A DNA stretch of 38,600 bases from Brevibacterium sp. S111 (GTDB taxonomy: Bacteria > Actinomycetota > Actinomycetes > Actinomycetales > Brevibacteriaceae). The notes under the pieces were generated by a model. That model saw only the letters and a list, made by a program, of their open reading frames with translations, did no database searches and was not told the origin of the DNA. Made by a program: the position numbers and the translations under genes. The stretch spans positions 1 to 38,600 of the forward strand of contig NZ_RHFH01000023.1 of assembly GCF_004745075.1 (NCBI RefSeq), read 5' to 3'. Below are positions 7,163-15,590 of this stretch, one piece after another. Positions within the stretch are counted from its first letter, which is position 1. The number at the start of each line of letters is the position of its first letter.

Positions 7163-7889
7163 GTGGGCCATAGTTTCTCGGATCCGCTTTCGCTGCATTC
7201 GGCAGCGCCGGCCGCGTGCCATCACAGGATCCGCATTGAGGCGCTGGCCAACGCACCCATGTTCGAGGCGTTGCCTGACGAAGAACTTAAGAGCCTCGAA
7301 CAACAGGTCCGTGCGCCCGGATACGTCGCTGGTGAGCGGATCTGTCAAGCGGGGGATCGGGCCAGTCATCTCTTCATTGTCGCCTCGGGGGCGGTCAAAC
7401 TCCTGCGCCCGTCCCCGCGAGGTGACAGTGCTGGGACCGGGAGACAGCTTCGGAACGCTGACTCGCGTCGACCACTGCGGTGAGACCGCCGTCGCCATGA
7501 TCGATTCCTGTGTCATCAGCATTCCTGTTCGCGCTATCCGCAGCGTCCTCGAACGGCATCCGAAGGTCGCGATGGCGGCCTTCGACGAACTCGCCGAGCG
7601 GCTCGAACAGTCCTACCAGGCGCTCGAACAGCTCTCTGTCGGCCGCGCTGATCAGCGGGTCGCCGCCGTGCTGCTGAGTCTGGCAGAGAAGCTCGGCCGG
7701 CCGGGAGGCGGGCGGATCGAACTGCCGATCCCGCTCAGCCGTGCCGATCTCGGCGCCATCGCCAGGATCGCGCCGGAGTCCGCGAGCCGGGCGCTGGGTC
7801 GTTTGCACGCAGCCGGCGCCGTCGATTTCGGCCGTCAATGGACGTCGATCGTGGACCAGGCCCTCCTGCACGAGATCGCACAGTCCTGA
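7163..7889 (+). pseudogene. Crp/Fnr-family regulator, frameshifted
   Basis: The N-terminal cyclic-nucleotide-binding-like domain is read in one frame ([19 protein letters not shown] ... [17 protein letters not shown]) and the rest in the next frame ([14 protein letters not shown] ... RADQRVAAVLLSLAEKLG ... winged helix LSRADLGAIARIAPESASRA). The two join near 7411-7421; removing one base from the CCCC run at 7413-7416 restores [19 protein letters not shown] small extra deletion is possible because that loop looks short. The GTG at 7163 with GGAGGAAGGGG upstream is the likely start; an ATG at 7142 is the alternative. It is either a true pseudogene, a phase-variable tract or a sequencing error. 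It precedes a ferredoxin gene, a plausible redox-linked target. Confidence 0.8.
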
Positions 7890-7931
7890 CTCGTCCCGCA
7901 GTTCCTCGACGCCCGGCCGTGCCGGACCGGG

Positions 7932-7977
7932 GCCGCTTCTGCCGTACATGATCCCGATCATGTACGACCGAAGCGGC
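7932..7977. promoter_or_regulatory. 46-bp dyad with FNR-like core between Crp/Fnr gene and ferredoxin
   Basis: CGTACATGATC (7943-7953) and GATCATGTACG (7956-7966) are perfect inverted arms around CC; outside them GCCGCTTC (7932-7939) and GAAGCGGC (7970-7977) are also perfect complements at symmetric distance. The core TGAT-CCCG-ATCA at 7949-7960 matches the FNR/ANR half-site pattern TGAT-N4-ATCA. It could be a Crp/Fnr operator for the ferredoxin, a terminator for the regulator gene, or both. Confidence 0.55.
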
Positions 7978-8101
7978 GGTCTCTTAGAGTGAGAAAGATC
8001 CGGGAAGCTGGTTCGCGCACAGTGCTGCATCGCGTTGCCGACGGTGCGCCGAACCTTTATGCCCGCGATGTGAGGAGACGTGAGAAAGGCGGTCGAACCT
8101 G

Positions 8102-8434
8102 ATGACCTATGTGATCGCGCAGCCATGTGTCGATCTCAAGGACAGAGCCTGTGTCGAGGAATGCCCGGTCGACTGCATCTACGAAGGAGCACGCAGCCTC
8201 TACATCCATCCCGATGAGTGCGTCGACTGCGGCGCATGCGAACCGGTGTGCCCAGTGGAGGCGATCTTCTACGAAGACGATGTGCCCGACGAGTGGGAGG
8301 ACTACTACAGCTACAACGTCGAATTCTTCGACGATCTGGGCTCGCCCGGCGGTGCTGCCAAACTCGGCAACATCGGTCGCGACCATCCCGCTGTGGCCGC
8401 CCTGCCTCCCCAGAACCAGGATTACACGGGCTGA
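8102..8434 (+). CDS. fdxA: 7Fe ferredoxin (FdxA type)
   Basis: The 110-residue soluble electron carrier has the cysteine pattern of seven-iron ferredoxins. By alignment with Azotobacter FdI, C9, C17 and C50 would hold the 3Fe-4S cluster and C21, C40, C43 and C46 the 4Fe-4S cluster, with C25 equivalent to the free cysteine; the FdI Cys11 position is Leu here. The acidic C-terminal half (YEDDVPDEWEDYY) is usual for partner docking. It is a close paralog of the ferredoxin at 26416 in the sulfur operon, differing mostly after residue 58. It follows the frameshifted Crp/Fnr gene and a dyad site, and seems to be transcribed alone. The ribosome binding site is weak (AAAGG, 12 nt away). Confidence 0.95.
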   Translation: MTYVIAQPCVDLKDRACVEECPVDCIYEGARSLYIHPDECVDCGACEPVCPVEAIFYEDDVPDEWEDYYSYNVEFFDDLGSPGGAAKLGNIGRDHPAVAALPPQNQDYTG

Positions 8435-8450
8435 GAGACCCCGCCGTTCA

Positions 8451-8469
8451 GAGCGCCGGCAGGGCGCTC
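8451..8469. terminator. hairpin between convergent ferredoxin and pgm
   Basis: GAGCGCC and GGCGCTC form a 7-bp stem with a 5-nt loop in the 33-bp gap between two convergent genes. Its right arm overlaps the pgm stop codon. It is likely bidirectional. Confidence 0.5.
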
Positions 8470-10108
8470 ACTTCAATACGCCGTCGACCAGCGTCCGGGC
8501 GTCGTGTTGGACCTGGCGCAGATGATCCTCATCGCGCAGTGATTCGGCGTAGATCTTGTACACGTCTTCCGTGCCGGAAGGACGCACGGCGAACCAAGCG
8601 TTGTCCGTGGTGACCTTGAGCCCGCCGATGGGCGCATTGTTCCCCGGCGCCGAGGTGAGCACCGCCTTCACGGGTTCACCGCCGACGGACTGTGCATTGA
8701 CCTGGGAGGCGTCGAGCGCTCCGAGGCGAGCCTTCTGCTCGCGGGTGGCGGGGGCATCCTGGCGGGCGTAGGCGCTGGTTCCGTGGTTCGCTGCCAGACC
8801 CGCGTAACGCTGCGAGGGACTCTGCCCGGTCGTTGCCGTCATCTCGGCGGCGAGCAGGGCGAGGATGATGCCGTCCTTGTCCGTCGACCACACTTTCCCG
8901 TCGCGGCGGAGGAACGAGGCCCCGGCCGATTCTTCGCCGCCGAAGGCCAGCGAGGAGTCGAGCAGTCCGGGAACGAACCACTTGAAGCCGACGGGAACCT
9001 CGAACAGGGTCCGATCGTGGGATGCCGCGATGCGGTCGATGATCGACGAGGTGACCAGGGTCTTGCCGATGCCGGCTGCAGTCGGCCAGTCGGTGCGGGA
9101 ATCGAGCAGGTAGTCGATCGCCGCGGCCAGATAGTGGTTCGGGTTCATCAGTCCGGCATCGGGGGTGACGATCCCATGCCGGTCGGCGTCGGCGTCGTTG
9201 CCCGTGGCGATGTCGTAGTCGCCGCGGGAGGCGATGAGGCCCGCCATCGCATGCGGCGAGGAGCAGTCCATGCGGATGTTCTCGTCCCAGTCCAGGGTCA
9301 TGAATGACCAGGTCGGGTCGACGTCGGGATGGACGACGGTGAGGTTGAGATCGTAGTCTTCGGCGATCGCGGCCCAGTAGTCGACGCTCGCGCCGCCGAG
9401 CGGGTCAGCTCCGATCTTCAGCCCGGAGGAGCGGATGGCGTCGAGGTCGATGACGGATTCGAGGTCGTCGACATAGTTCGAGACGTAGTCGAAGTTCTCG
9501 GTGTTCTCCAGATGGAAGGCCCGCTGGAAGGCGGTGCGCGGAATCTTCTCCCACCCGTCGAGGAGGTAGGCGTTGGCGCGTTCGGCGATCCACTTCGTCG
9601 TCTCGGATCCGGCCGGGCCGCCGTGGGGAGGGTTGTATTTGATGCCGCCGTCGGCGGGCGGATTGTGGCTGGGGGTGACGATGATGCCGTCGGCTTGGGC
9701 ATCCGTGCGCGACATTCCCGAGTTGAAGCCGAGGATCGCATGCGAGACGGCCGGGGTCGGTGTGAAGCCGTCGCGTTCGTCGATGCGCGCAGGCACCTCG
9801 GCGGCGGCGAGCACCTCGAGGACGGTGAGGAACGCGGGCTCACTCAGCGCGTGGGTATCCCGGCCGAGGAAGATCGGCCCGCGGATTCCCTTGTCCCTGC
9901 GGAAGTCGACGATGGCGGCGGTGATGGCAGCGATGTGCGCCTCGTTGAAGGATCGGTTGAAGCTCGAACCGCGGTGGCCTGAGGTCCCGAAGCTCACTGC
10001 TTGCGAAGGCACCGAAGGGTCGGGAACCAAGTCGTGATAGGAATCGAGAAGGGCAGGGATGTCTACGAGATCCTTGTCCTGGGCCAACTGGCCGGCGCGA
10101 GTAGTCAT
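8468..10108 (-). CDS. pgm: phosphoglucomutase, alpha-D-glucose phosphate-specific
   Basis: It interconverts glucose-1-phosphate and glucose-6-phosphate, linking glycolysis with glycogen and cell-wall precursor synthesis. The 546-residue length is that of the bacterial Pgm (E. coli type) family. Visible motifs: GTSGHRGSS near residue 41, the phosphoserine loop TPSHNP with catalytic S147, the metal-binding DADADRHG at about 305-312, the sugar-binding GGEESAG and the phosphate-binding RPSGTED near the C-terminus. The ATG at 10108 is preferred to the one at 10135 because MTTRAGQLAQ is the usual family N-terminus. It converges with the ferredoxin gene and is followed by a shared hairpin. Confidence 0.96.
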   Translation of the reverse strand: MTTRAGQLAQDKDLVDIPALLDSYHDLVPDPSVPSQAVSFGTSGHRGSSFNRSFNEAHIAAITAAIVDFRRDKGIRGPIFLGRDTHALSEPAFLTVLEVLAAAEVPARIDERDGFTPTPAVSHAILGFNSGMSRTDAQADGIIVTPSHNPPADGGIKYNPPHGGPAGSETTKWIAERANAYLLDGWEKIPRTAFQRAFHLENTENFDYVSNYVDDLESVIDLDAIRSSGLKIGADPLGGASVDYWAAIAEDYDLNLTVVHPDVDPTWSFMTLDWDENIRMDCSSPHAMAGLIASRGDYDIATGNDADADRHGIVTPDAGLMNPNHYLAAAIDYLLDSRTDWPTAAGIGKTLVTSSIIDRIAASHDRTLFEVPVGFKWFVPGLLDSSLAFGGEESAGASFLRRDGKVWSTDKDGIILALLAAEMTATTGQSPSQRYAGLAANHGTSAYARQDAPATREQKARLGALDASQVNAQSVGGEPVKAVLTSAPGNNAPIGGLKVTTDNAWFAVRPSGTEDVYKIYAESLRDEDHLRQVQHDARTLVDGVLK

Positions 10109-10227
10109 TCTTCTACCTTGCCAAATCCGGGCCACCTGTCACAGTTGTGTCCACGGAGTTCTTGCATCGTGGACTCGGCAGACATGACTGAGCGAGATTC
10201 CACGGTCGAGCCCTCGCCGTCGCAGAC

Positions 10228-10521
10228 TCAGTCCGGCGGCTCCACGGAGTCGTCCTCTTCTTCCTTCGTGTCTCCACCGCTGATATCCCGGTCTTTGTCG
10301 GGGGAGGACCCTTCGGCTTTGGCCTGGGCGTCCTCAGGGTCTCGCTCGATGGGAACCTCGTGCTCGGCGGCGATGCGCTCGAGCCTTTCTTCAGGTGTCT
10401 GCGAGCTGCCTTCCGCGTCAGGGTCGGGACCGACTCCTACGGCAGAGCTCTTGATCTCGCGATCGTCGTCGGTTCCGTGTTCCTCTGTGTTCTCCGGCAG
10501 GTTCTTCTTCTCGTCGCTCAT
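10228..10521 (-). CDS. small acidic, disordered protein
   Basis: A 97-residue hydrophilic protein, very rich in Asp, Glu and Ser with no hydrophobic segment. The only ordered-looking part is TPEERLERIAAEHEVPIERD (about 42-61), which may form a helix. GGAGT upstream of the ATG and a charged codon-biased composition support real coding. I recognise no family. It lies between pgm and a rhodanese gene on the same strand, with about 90-190 bp on either side, so it is probably independent. Confidence 0.65.
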   Translation of the reverse strand: MSDEKKNLPENTEEHGTDDDREIKSSAVGVGPDPDAEGSSQTPEERLERIAAEHEVPIERDPEDAQAKAEGSSPDKDRDISGGDTKEEEDDSVEPPD

Positions 10522-10709
10522 GGACTCCTACTCCTTTCGGAGGTGAACACCGGTACCGCGTTCCATCGTGGCGGCGGTGATTGTGAACAGAACAGTGCGT
10601 TCCGTGGTTCCGACGCTAGACCCCAACGTGGCGTGGGATCAAGACCCGTTCGGCTGCTGCCCCGGACGGGGATGAGACCCGCGGGACGAGCCGTGACGGG
10701 CATCGACCC

Positions 10710-11039
10710 TCACTTCACCCAGGGTTCCTCGCCGGTCTCCGAGACGATGGGCTTGCCGTTGTCGAGGTTCCAGGAACCCATGCCGCCGGCCACGTCGAAG
10801 GCGTCGAAGCCGTTCTGGTTGAGCCAGGCCACGGCCCGGTTCGAGCGTCCACCGGTGCGGCAGATGACGTACATGTCGTCATCGAGGGGCAGATCGTCGA
10901 GGCGGGTGGGCAGTTCGCCCAGCGGCACGTGGATCGCGCCTTCGATGTGCCCAGCTTCCCACTCGTCGTCCTCACGGACGTCGATGATGGCGGCACCTTC
11001 GGGAATGTCGTTGACGGTGACGGTAGTTTCTTCATCCAT
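10710..11039 (-). CDS. rhodanese-like sulfurtransferase
   Basis: A single-domain rhodanese of 109 residues, typically carrying sulfane sulfur as a cysteine persulfide. Motifs: IIDVREDDEWEAGHIEGA (about 18-35), HVPLGEL and the active loop C60-RTGGRS, followed by AVAWLNQNGFDAFDVAGGM. The whole domain is present, with no transmembrane segment, so it is cytoplasmic. TAGACT stands 6 nt before the ATG with no ribosome binding site, consistent with a leaderless mRNA. The sulfur-handling theme recurs in the cys operon about 9 kb away, but no direct link is shown. Confidence 0.93.
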   Translation of the reverse strand: MDEETTVTVNDIPEGAAIIDVREDDEWEAGHIEGAIHVPLGELPTRLDDLPLDDDMYVICRTGGRSNRAVAWLNQNGFDAFDVAGGMGSWNLDNGKPIVSETGEEPWVK

Positions 11040-11351
11040 GGCCCCAGTCTAGGCACGGCGCTGCGGAGTTCGCACACGTCCCGAAGCAGACTGCGAACAC
11101 CGTGGGGAGCCCCGCGCAGCCGTGTCGACAGTTCCCGGTTCGGTGGCTCCGCAGTCTCGAGTCGGCGTCCCCATCGTGCCGATTCAGCAGCCAGACCGCC
11201 CCGGTTTGACGCCTCCGCGGTCCCGTCCCAAGGGGGCTGTTGCCACTCGGGAAGTCGTGTGAGAATGACGGTGCAATCGCTCATGTCCGTTCCGATCACG
11301 GATCGCACGAGCGGCTGAAGTGCCAGGAACCGTCTGCGAAGGGAAATGGTC
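11040..11351. other. divergent intergenic region, no gene
   Basis: About 310 bp separate the rhodanese and PNPOx-like genes. TAGACT on the minus strand (11046-11051) is the likely rhodanese -10 box. No clear plus-strand promoter, repeat or small ORF stands out in the remainder. Confidence 0.4.
11046..11051 (-). promoter_or_regulatory. -10 box TAGACT for rhodanese (leaderless)
   Basis: On the minus strand TAGACT is followed by GGGGCC (6 nt) and the ATG at 11039, so transcription would begin at the start codon. It is the same hexamer and spacing as before the MFS gene at 4692. Confidence 0.45.
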
Positions 11352-12320
11352 ATGGTCAATAGGGATACAAGCGATGAGTCCACTGGCGAGAAGAAGGCCC
11401 GCGATATCGCGGCCAAGCTCGACAAGTCGACCGAGCCGCTGGGCGGAACCTCGAACGTGGATCAGGTAGCCGAAGTCGGCTACACCGAACGGAACGTGGA
11501 GGCACGCGCCCAGAACGCGGCCGAGGATGAAGGTGTGACGCTGCATCGCAATCCCGATGGATCGCACACCGCCATCGACGAATCGAGAGCCGCCGAGGCG
11601 ACCCCGACGTCCGGTGCCGCAGGGACCCCGTCCTCTGGCGCCGCAGTTGCTCCCGGCATGGGCGCGGCGGTCGGAACCACCCCTGAGGCCGAGGACGTCG
11701 ACAGTGTTCCCGGCATGGGAACGGCGGTCGCCAGCACGGCTGGAGGCGGTGCCGCGAGCGCAGCGGCTGCCGCTTCTGCCAGCGACGACACCGAGGGCGG
11801 CCCGACTCGCGGCGCTGGCAGCAGTCAGGCCGCAGGTGAGACGGCGACGAACGATCTCGGTCACGCCGATGTCGTCAAGATCCTCCGCGGTGCCGACACC
11901 GTGATGCTCGCGACCGCACTGCCTGATGGCAAGATCCTCGCCCACCCGATGGCCCCACAGGAGGTCACGGAGAACGCGGAAGTCTGGTTCTTCCTCACTC
12001 TCGACGGCGATCAGGCGAAGGCGCTGCGGACGAACCCGGAGGTCAATCTCAGCCTCGCCGAGGCGGGCAACTGGCTCTCCGTGGCCGGCCGCGTCGAGTT
12101 CGTCAATGATCGGGCGAAGGTCGAGGAGCTGTGGAGCGATTCGGCCAAGGCGTGGTTCGAGAGCCGGGAGGACCCGAACCTCGGCCTCATCAAGGTCGTC
12201 ACCGACTCCGCCCAGCACTGGGGGTTGCCTGGTGGGAGGGCCTCGGGCCTGTTGAAGATGATCAAGTCCAAGATCACCGGAGACCGTCCCGGAGGCGGCA
12301 CACAGACCACAGAACTCTGA
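11352..12320 (+). CDS. pyridoxamine 5'-phosphate oxidase-like (general stress protein 26-like) with long N-terminal extension
   Basis: The C-terminal 150 or so residues form a flavin-binding split-barrel of the stress protein 26 group: ILRGADTVMLATALPDGKI, MAPQEVTENAEVWFF, LSLAEAGNWLSVAGRVEF and the TDSAQHWGLPGG ending. The first 170 residues are an unusual extension: a charged start with a VDQVAEVGYTERNVEARAQ segment, then a Gly/Ala/Thr-rich low-complexity stretch with two PGMG(A/T)AV copies. The ATG at 11352 is chosen over 11346 because AAGGG lies 8 nt upstream of it. The enzyme activity is unproven; these proteins bind FMN or F420. A strong terminator follows. Confidence 0.85.
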   Translation: MVNRDTSDESTGEKKARDIAAKLDKSTEPLGGTSNVDQVAEVGYTERNVEARAQNAAEDEGVTLHRNPDGSHTAIDESRAAEATPTSGAAGTPSSGAAVAPGMGAAVGTTPEAEDVDSVPGMGTAVASTAGGGAASAAAAASASDDTEGGPTRGAGSSQAAGETATNDLGHADVVKILRGADTVMLATALPDGKILAHPMAPQEVTENAEVWFFLTLDGDQAKALRTNPEVNLSLAEAGNWLSVAGRVEFVNDRAKVEELWSDSAKAWFESREDPNLGLIKVVTDSAQHWGLPGGRASGLLKMIKSKITGDRPGGGTQTTEL

Positions 12321-12362
12321 CACCACAGGCGCTGGCCACTGAGGCCACGCGCCGAATAACGC

Positions 12363-12417
12363 ACGGAGCGCCGAGACACGCCCGCACGCCAGCGTGTCTC
12401 GACGCTCCGTCCGTTTT
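12363..12417 (+). terminator. intrinsic terminator
   Basis: ACGGAGCG-C-CGAGACACG (12363-12380) pairs with CGTGTCTCG-A-CGCTCCGT (12393-12410) with one mismatch in 18 bp and a 12-nt loop. TTTTT follows at once (12414-12418). It ends the PNPOx-like gene transcript. Confidence 0.85.
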
Positions 12418-12507
12418 TGGAGGGAAGCAGCCGGTGCCCGGCACCCCGACCCCGTCGCGCCGCAGCAGGCACCCAAGGCGTTTCTCGGCGTGGGGAAGCG
12501 CGGGCAT

Positions 12508-12513
12508 TAGCAT
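12508..12513 (+). promoter_or_regulatory. -10 box TAGCAT for the oxidoreductase (leaderless)
   Basis: TAGCAT is followed by exactly 6 nt (GGAGAC) and the ATG at 12520. The embedded GGAG is only 2 nt from the ATG, too close to act normally as a ribosome binding site, so a leaderless start is the better reading. Confidence 0.4.
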
Positions 12514-12519
12514 GGAGAC

Positions 12520-13833
12520 ATGAGCAAGCGGATCGTCATCATCGGTGCAGGACTGGCCGGGACCACTGCGGCCAGGGAGCTGAATGCGCGCGGTCAGGCG
12601 GTCACCGTCATCGACCCGCAGGCCGGGGACACCTGCGAGCGGCCGCCCCTGTCGAAGCACCTCTTCGACGATTCCCGCCACCACCTGCCGTACCACCTCG
12701 AATCGACCGAGCACATCACCTTCGTCCGTGACTGGGCCGAAGAGATCACCCTCGCCGAGGCGTCCGCGGACTCCCGCTACACCGCCGAGTCCCAGCGACA
12801 CCCCCATCCGCTGGTCGATCACCACGCCACCGTGGGGACCGTCCACTTGGCGTCGGGGGAATCCATCGGCTTCACCCACTGCATTCTCGCGACCGGGATG
12901 GAAGCCCACCGGCCGCAGATCCCGAACTATCCGGACGCTCTTCCCGTCTACGACCTCGGCGATGCCGAATGGGTCCTCGACCGGGTGGAGAAGGCGCACG
13001 GACCGTTCGACGTCGGCGTGCTCGGCTCCGGTTATCTCGGGATGGAGGTCGCCTCCTCGGCGGTGGCGGCCGGGCACCGGGCCACGGTCTATCTGCGCGG
13101 GGACGAGCCGCTGCGCAAACAGCTCTCGGCCCCCGTCCGGCAGGCACTGTTCGACAGGCACAGAGCTGCGGGTGTCGAATTCGTCACCCATTCTTCGAGC
13201 CCGGACGACATCGCTGCAGATGTTCACGATCTGTTCATCACCAGCGTCGGTGCCCGCCCGCGGCTGATCCCGATCGACGGTCACAGGCCCGCCTTGGCAT
13301 GGGACGTCGATGAGAGCTTGGCAACATCTCACCGAGGCGTCTTCGCCGCCGGAGACTGTGCCATCGTCACTGCAGGACCCTATGCTCTCGACCATCCGTG
13401 GGCCTGCGAACCCGTGGCCGAAAGCCATGGGAAGTTCCTCGCCGAACTCCTCGGCGACGCCCCGGACGAAACCGCGAACGGCACCGAAGACACCCCTGCC
13501 GAGACCGGTGCGGACCCGACGGAAACGGGCTCGAAGATCTGGTCAGAAGTGCCTTGGCACTGGAGTTTCCAAGGCCCGGAGAAGGTGTTCACGGCGGGGC
13601 TGACCAGCCCCGACGCCACCGACACGATCATCCGGCACGACCCGAGCGGGAAGAAGTTCCAGGTCTTCCACTTCGCCAGCACCGACCCCGAGGCGAAACT
13701 CCGAGGTGTCGAGACGTTCAACTGGCCACCCATGCAGGCCGCCGCACGGCGGGTGCTCGGCGGCAATCACATTCCGACGAGAGCCCAGTTGGAGGACCCG
13801 GAATTCGACTTCAAGGCTCACAGCCGACTGTGA
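12520..13833 (+). CDS. FAD/NAD(P)-dependent oxidoreductase
   Basis: A 437-residue pyridine-nucleotide-disulfide type flavoprotein related to ferredoxin/rubredoxin reductases. FAD-binding GAGLAG at 9-14, the RPPLSKHL segment near 42-49 that marks the ferredoxin-reductase branch, an NAD-binding GSGYLGMEVA near 170 and the second FAD motif GVFAAGDCAI near 273. After residue 310 there is an acidic insert (TANGTEDTPAETGADPTETG) before the C-terminal interface domain, which contains WHWSFQGPEKVF and KKFQVFHFAS. No redox CxxC is seen. The physiological acceptor is unknown, and no ferredoxin gene is adjacent. The start has a leaderless-type -10 box. Confidence 0.88.
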   Translation: MSKRIVIIGAGLAGTTAARELNARGQAVTVIDPQAGDTCERPPLSKHLFDDSRHHLPYHLESTEHITFVRDWAEEITLAEASADSRYTAESQRHPHPLVDHHATVGTVHLASGESIGFTHCILATGMEAHRPQIPNYPDALPVYDLGDAEWVLDRVEKAHGPFDVGVLGSGYLGMEVASSAVAAGHRATVYLRGDEPLRKQLSAPVRQALFDRHRAAGVEFVTHSSSPDDIAADVHDLFITSVGARPRLIPIDGHRPALAWDVDESLATSHRGVFAAGDCAIVTAGPYALDHPWACEPVAESHGKFLAELLGDAPDETANGTEDTPAETGADPTETGSKIWSEVPWHWSFQGPEKVFTAGLTSPDATDTIIRHDPSGKKFQVFHFASTDPEAKLRGVETFNWPPMQAAARRVLGGNHIPTRAQLEDPEFDFKAHSRL

Positions 13834-13906
13834 GTCTGCGCTAGTCTCATCACGTAGACTCTTCTTCTGTTCTATCCCCAGTCGCCGACGAGAGAATCTT
13901 CTGTTC

Positions 13907-14764
13907 ATGGATATGGCCAAGCTTGCTGCCGAGCACGGACTCGACAGAGTGGGTGGACGGCCGTCTTTGCCCCAATACATCAAACAGCTGATCAGTCGCA
14001 GCGACTTCACGTACACGCTCGCGAAGTATCGGATGCAGTCCGAGAACGAGCGCAACAGGCTCGGCATGCTGTGGGTGCTGCTGCGCCCCGGTTTCTCCGC
14101 ACTCATCTACGGCACGGTCTTCGGCTACATCATGAAGGGTGCGACCGCGCGCCCGGACGACTTCGCCCCGTTCGTCATCATCGGCGTCTTCGTCCTCGAG
14201 TTCTTCAACACCTCGATGAACGGCGGTGCGAAGTCGATCATCGGCAACGCCTCTTTGGTCCAATCCCTGCCGTTCCCGCGCATCGTGCTGCCGATCGCCA
14301 AGGTGTTCCAGAACCTGCTCGACTTCATCCCCACCTTCATCTTCATGGCGGTGCTCGTCATGCTGTGGGGCGCCCGACCCGATTGGGACTGGTTCCTCTT
14401 CATCCCCTTGGTCTTTATGTTCTGGATCTTCAACCAGGGCGTGGCATTCATCTTCGCTCGCGTCACCGTGCACTTCCGCGACCTGTCCCAGGTCACCCCG
14501 TTCATCTCGCGGATGATCTTCTACACCTCGGGCGTCTTCTTCGACCTCAAGGTCATGGTCGACAAGATCAACCCCGACCTGCAGCCGTTCGCCGATTGGC
14601 AGCCGATCAACAACGTGCTCGCCATCGCCCGCGGCATCCTCATGAAGGACGGGGTCATTCCCTATGACTACTTCTGGCACTTGGCCATCTGGGCCTTCGG
14701 CATCTTCATCTTCGGCTTCATCTTCTTCTGGCAGGCCGAGGAAAGGTACGGTCGCGATGAGTGA
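13907..14764 (+). CDS. ABC exporter permease, polysaccharide/teichoic-acid type (Wzm/TagG-like)
   Basis: The 285-residue ABC-2 membrane protein has six hydrophobic segments after a cytoplasmic N-terminus containing YTLAKYRMQSENERNRLGMLW, the interfacial helix typical of the Wzm/TagG/RfbD family that exports lipid-linked glycans. The ATG at 13907 gives MDMAKLAAEHG; a longer upstream frame overlaps the previous gene and is not used. The reading frame overlaps the ATPase gene by 8 bp, so the two subunits are coupled. It may export a wall polymer that the LCP ligase at 4.9 kb or a paralog attaches (inference). Confidence 0.92.
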   Translation: MDMAKLAAEHGLDRVGGRPSLPQYIKQLISRSDFTYTLAKYRMQSENERNRLGMLWVLLRPGFSALIYGTVFGYIMKGATARPDDFAPFVIIGVFVLEFFNTSMNGGAKSIIGNASLVQSLPFPRIVLPIAKVFQNLLDFIPTFIFMAVLVMLWGARPDWDWFLFIPLVFMFWIFNQGVAFIFARVTVHFRDLSQVTPFISRMIFYTSGVFFDLKVMVDKINPDLQPFADWQPINNVLAIARGILMKDGVIPYDYFWHLAIWAFGIFIFGFIFFWQAEERYGRDE

Positions 14765-15563
14765 GAACACCGAACATGAGACGAGCGGCGTCGCCGAGGC
14801 CACCGAATACAACGAGCCCGTCGTCGTCTGCGACAACGTCCACGTCCGCTACAAGACTCTGGCCACCGGCAAGAAGCTCAAGCTCGGCGGCGGGGGCGGA
14901 ATGCTCAAGCGCCAGCGCGGACTGCAGGAGGTCCATGCGCTCAAGGGCGTGAGCTTCGTGGCGCATAAGAACGAATCGATCGGCATCATCGGCACGAACG
15001 GCTCGGGCAAGTCCACGCTCATGCGCTCGATCACCGGGCTGACCCCGACGTCCGGGGGCGCGATCTATGCGAAGTCACGGCCGAACCTCCTCGGTGTCGG
15101 TGCTGCACTCATCCCGGATCTCTCCGGTGCCCGCAATATCATCCTCGGATCCCTGGCCTTGGGTCTCACCCGCGCCGAGGTGGACGAGAAGTTCGACGAT
15201 ATCGTCGAGTTCACCGGGCTCGAAGACTTCATCGACCTGCCGATGCGCACGTATTCCTCGGGGATGTCCCAGCGGCTGAAGTTCGCGATCGCCACCTCGG
15301 TCCAGCATGAGATCCTCATCGTCGATGAGGCGCTCAACGTCGGTGACAAGAAGTTCCGTGACCGTTCGGAGGGCCGCATCCGGTCGATCCGGGAGAACGC
15401 CGGTACCGTCTTCCTCGTCTCGCACTCGATGCGGTCGATCAAGGACACGTGCAATCGCACGCTGTGGATCGAGAAGGGCGAACTGCGTGCCGACGGCCCG
15501 ACGGCCGATGTCATCAAGGAATATCAGGACTTCAACAAGGTGGCGAAGGAGCGGGGCGACTAA
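14757..15563 (+). CDS. ABC exporter ATPase, polysaccharide/teichoic-acid type (Wzt/TagH-like)
   Basis: The 268-residue ATPase partners the permease just upstream. Walker A is GTNGSGKST at 79-87, the signature YSSGMSQRLKFA, Walker B ILIVDEAL and the H-loop VSHSM. A Gly/Lys-rich loop (KKLKLGGGGGML, about 39-50) precedes the Walker A domain, as in TagH/Wzt proteins, but there is no long C-terminal carbohydrate-binding domain, so it is the short form found in the actinobacterial galactan/teichoic-acid exporters. The ATG at 14757 is preceded by AAAGG inside the permease gene. The pair appears to end here, with 27 bp before the next start. Confidence 0.94.
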   Translation: MSENTEHETSGVAEATEYNEPVVVCDNVHVRYKTLATGKKLKLGGGGGMLKRQRGLQEVHALKGVSFVAHKNESIGIIGTNGSGKSTLMRSITGLTPTSGGAIYAKSRPNLLGVGAALIPDLSGARNIILGSLALGLTRAEVDEKFDDIVEFTGLEDFIDLPMRTYSSGMSQRLKFAIATSVQHEILIVDEALNVGDKKFRDRSEGRIRSIRENAGTVFLVSHSMRSIKDTCNRTLWIEKGELRADGPTADVIKEYQDFNKVAKERGD

Positions 15564-15578
15564 GAGCCTACCTATGAG

Positions 15579-15584
15579 TAACAT
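15579..15584 (+). promoter_or_regulatory. -10 box TAACAT for thioesterase (leaderless)
   Basis: TAACAT, 6 nt (GGGGGC), then ATG at 15591: the same hexamer and spacing as the TetR gene at 32393. It favours 15591 over the in-frame ATGs at 15600 and 15606. Confidence 0.4.
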
Positions 15585-15590
15585 GGGGGC

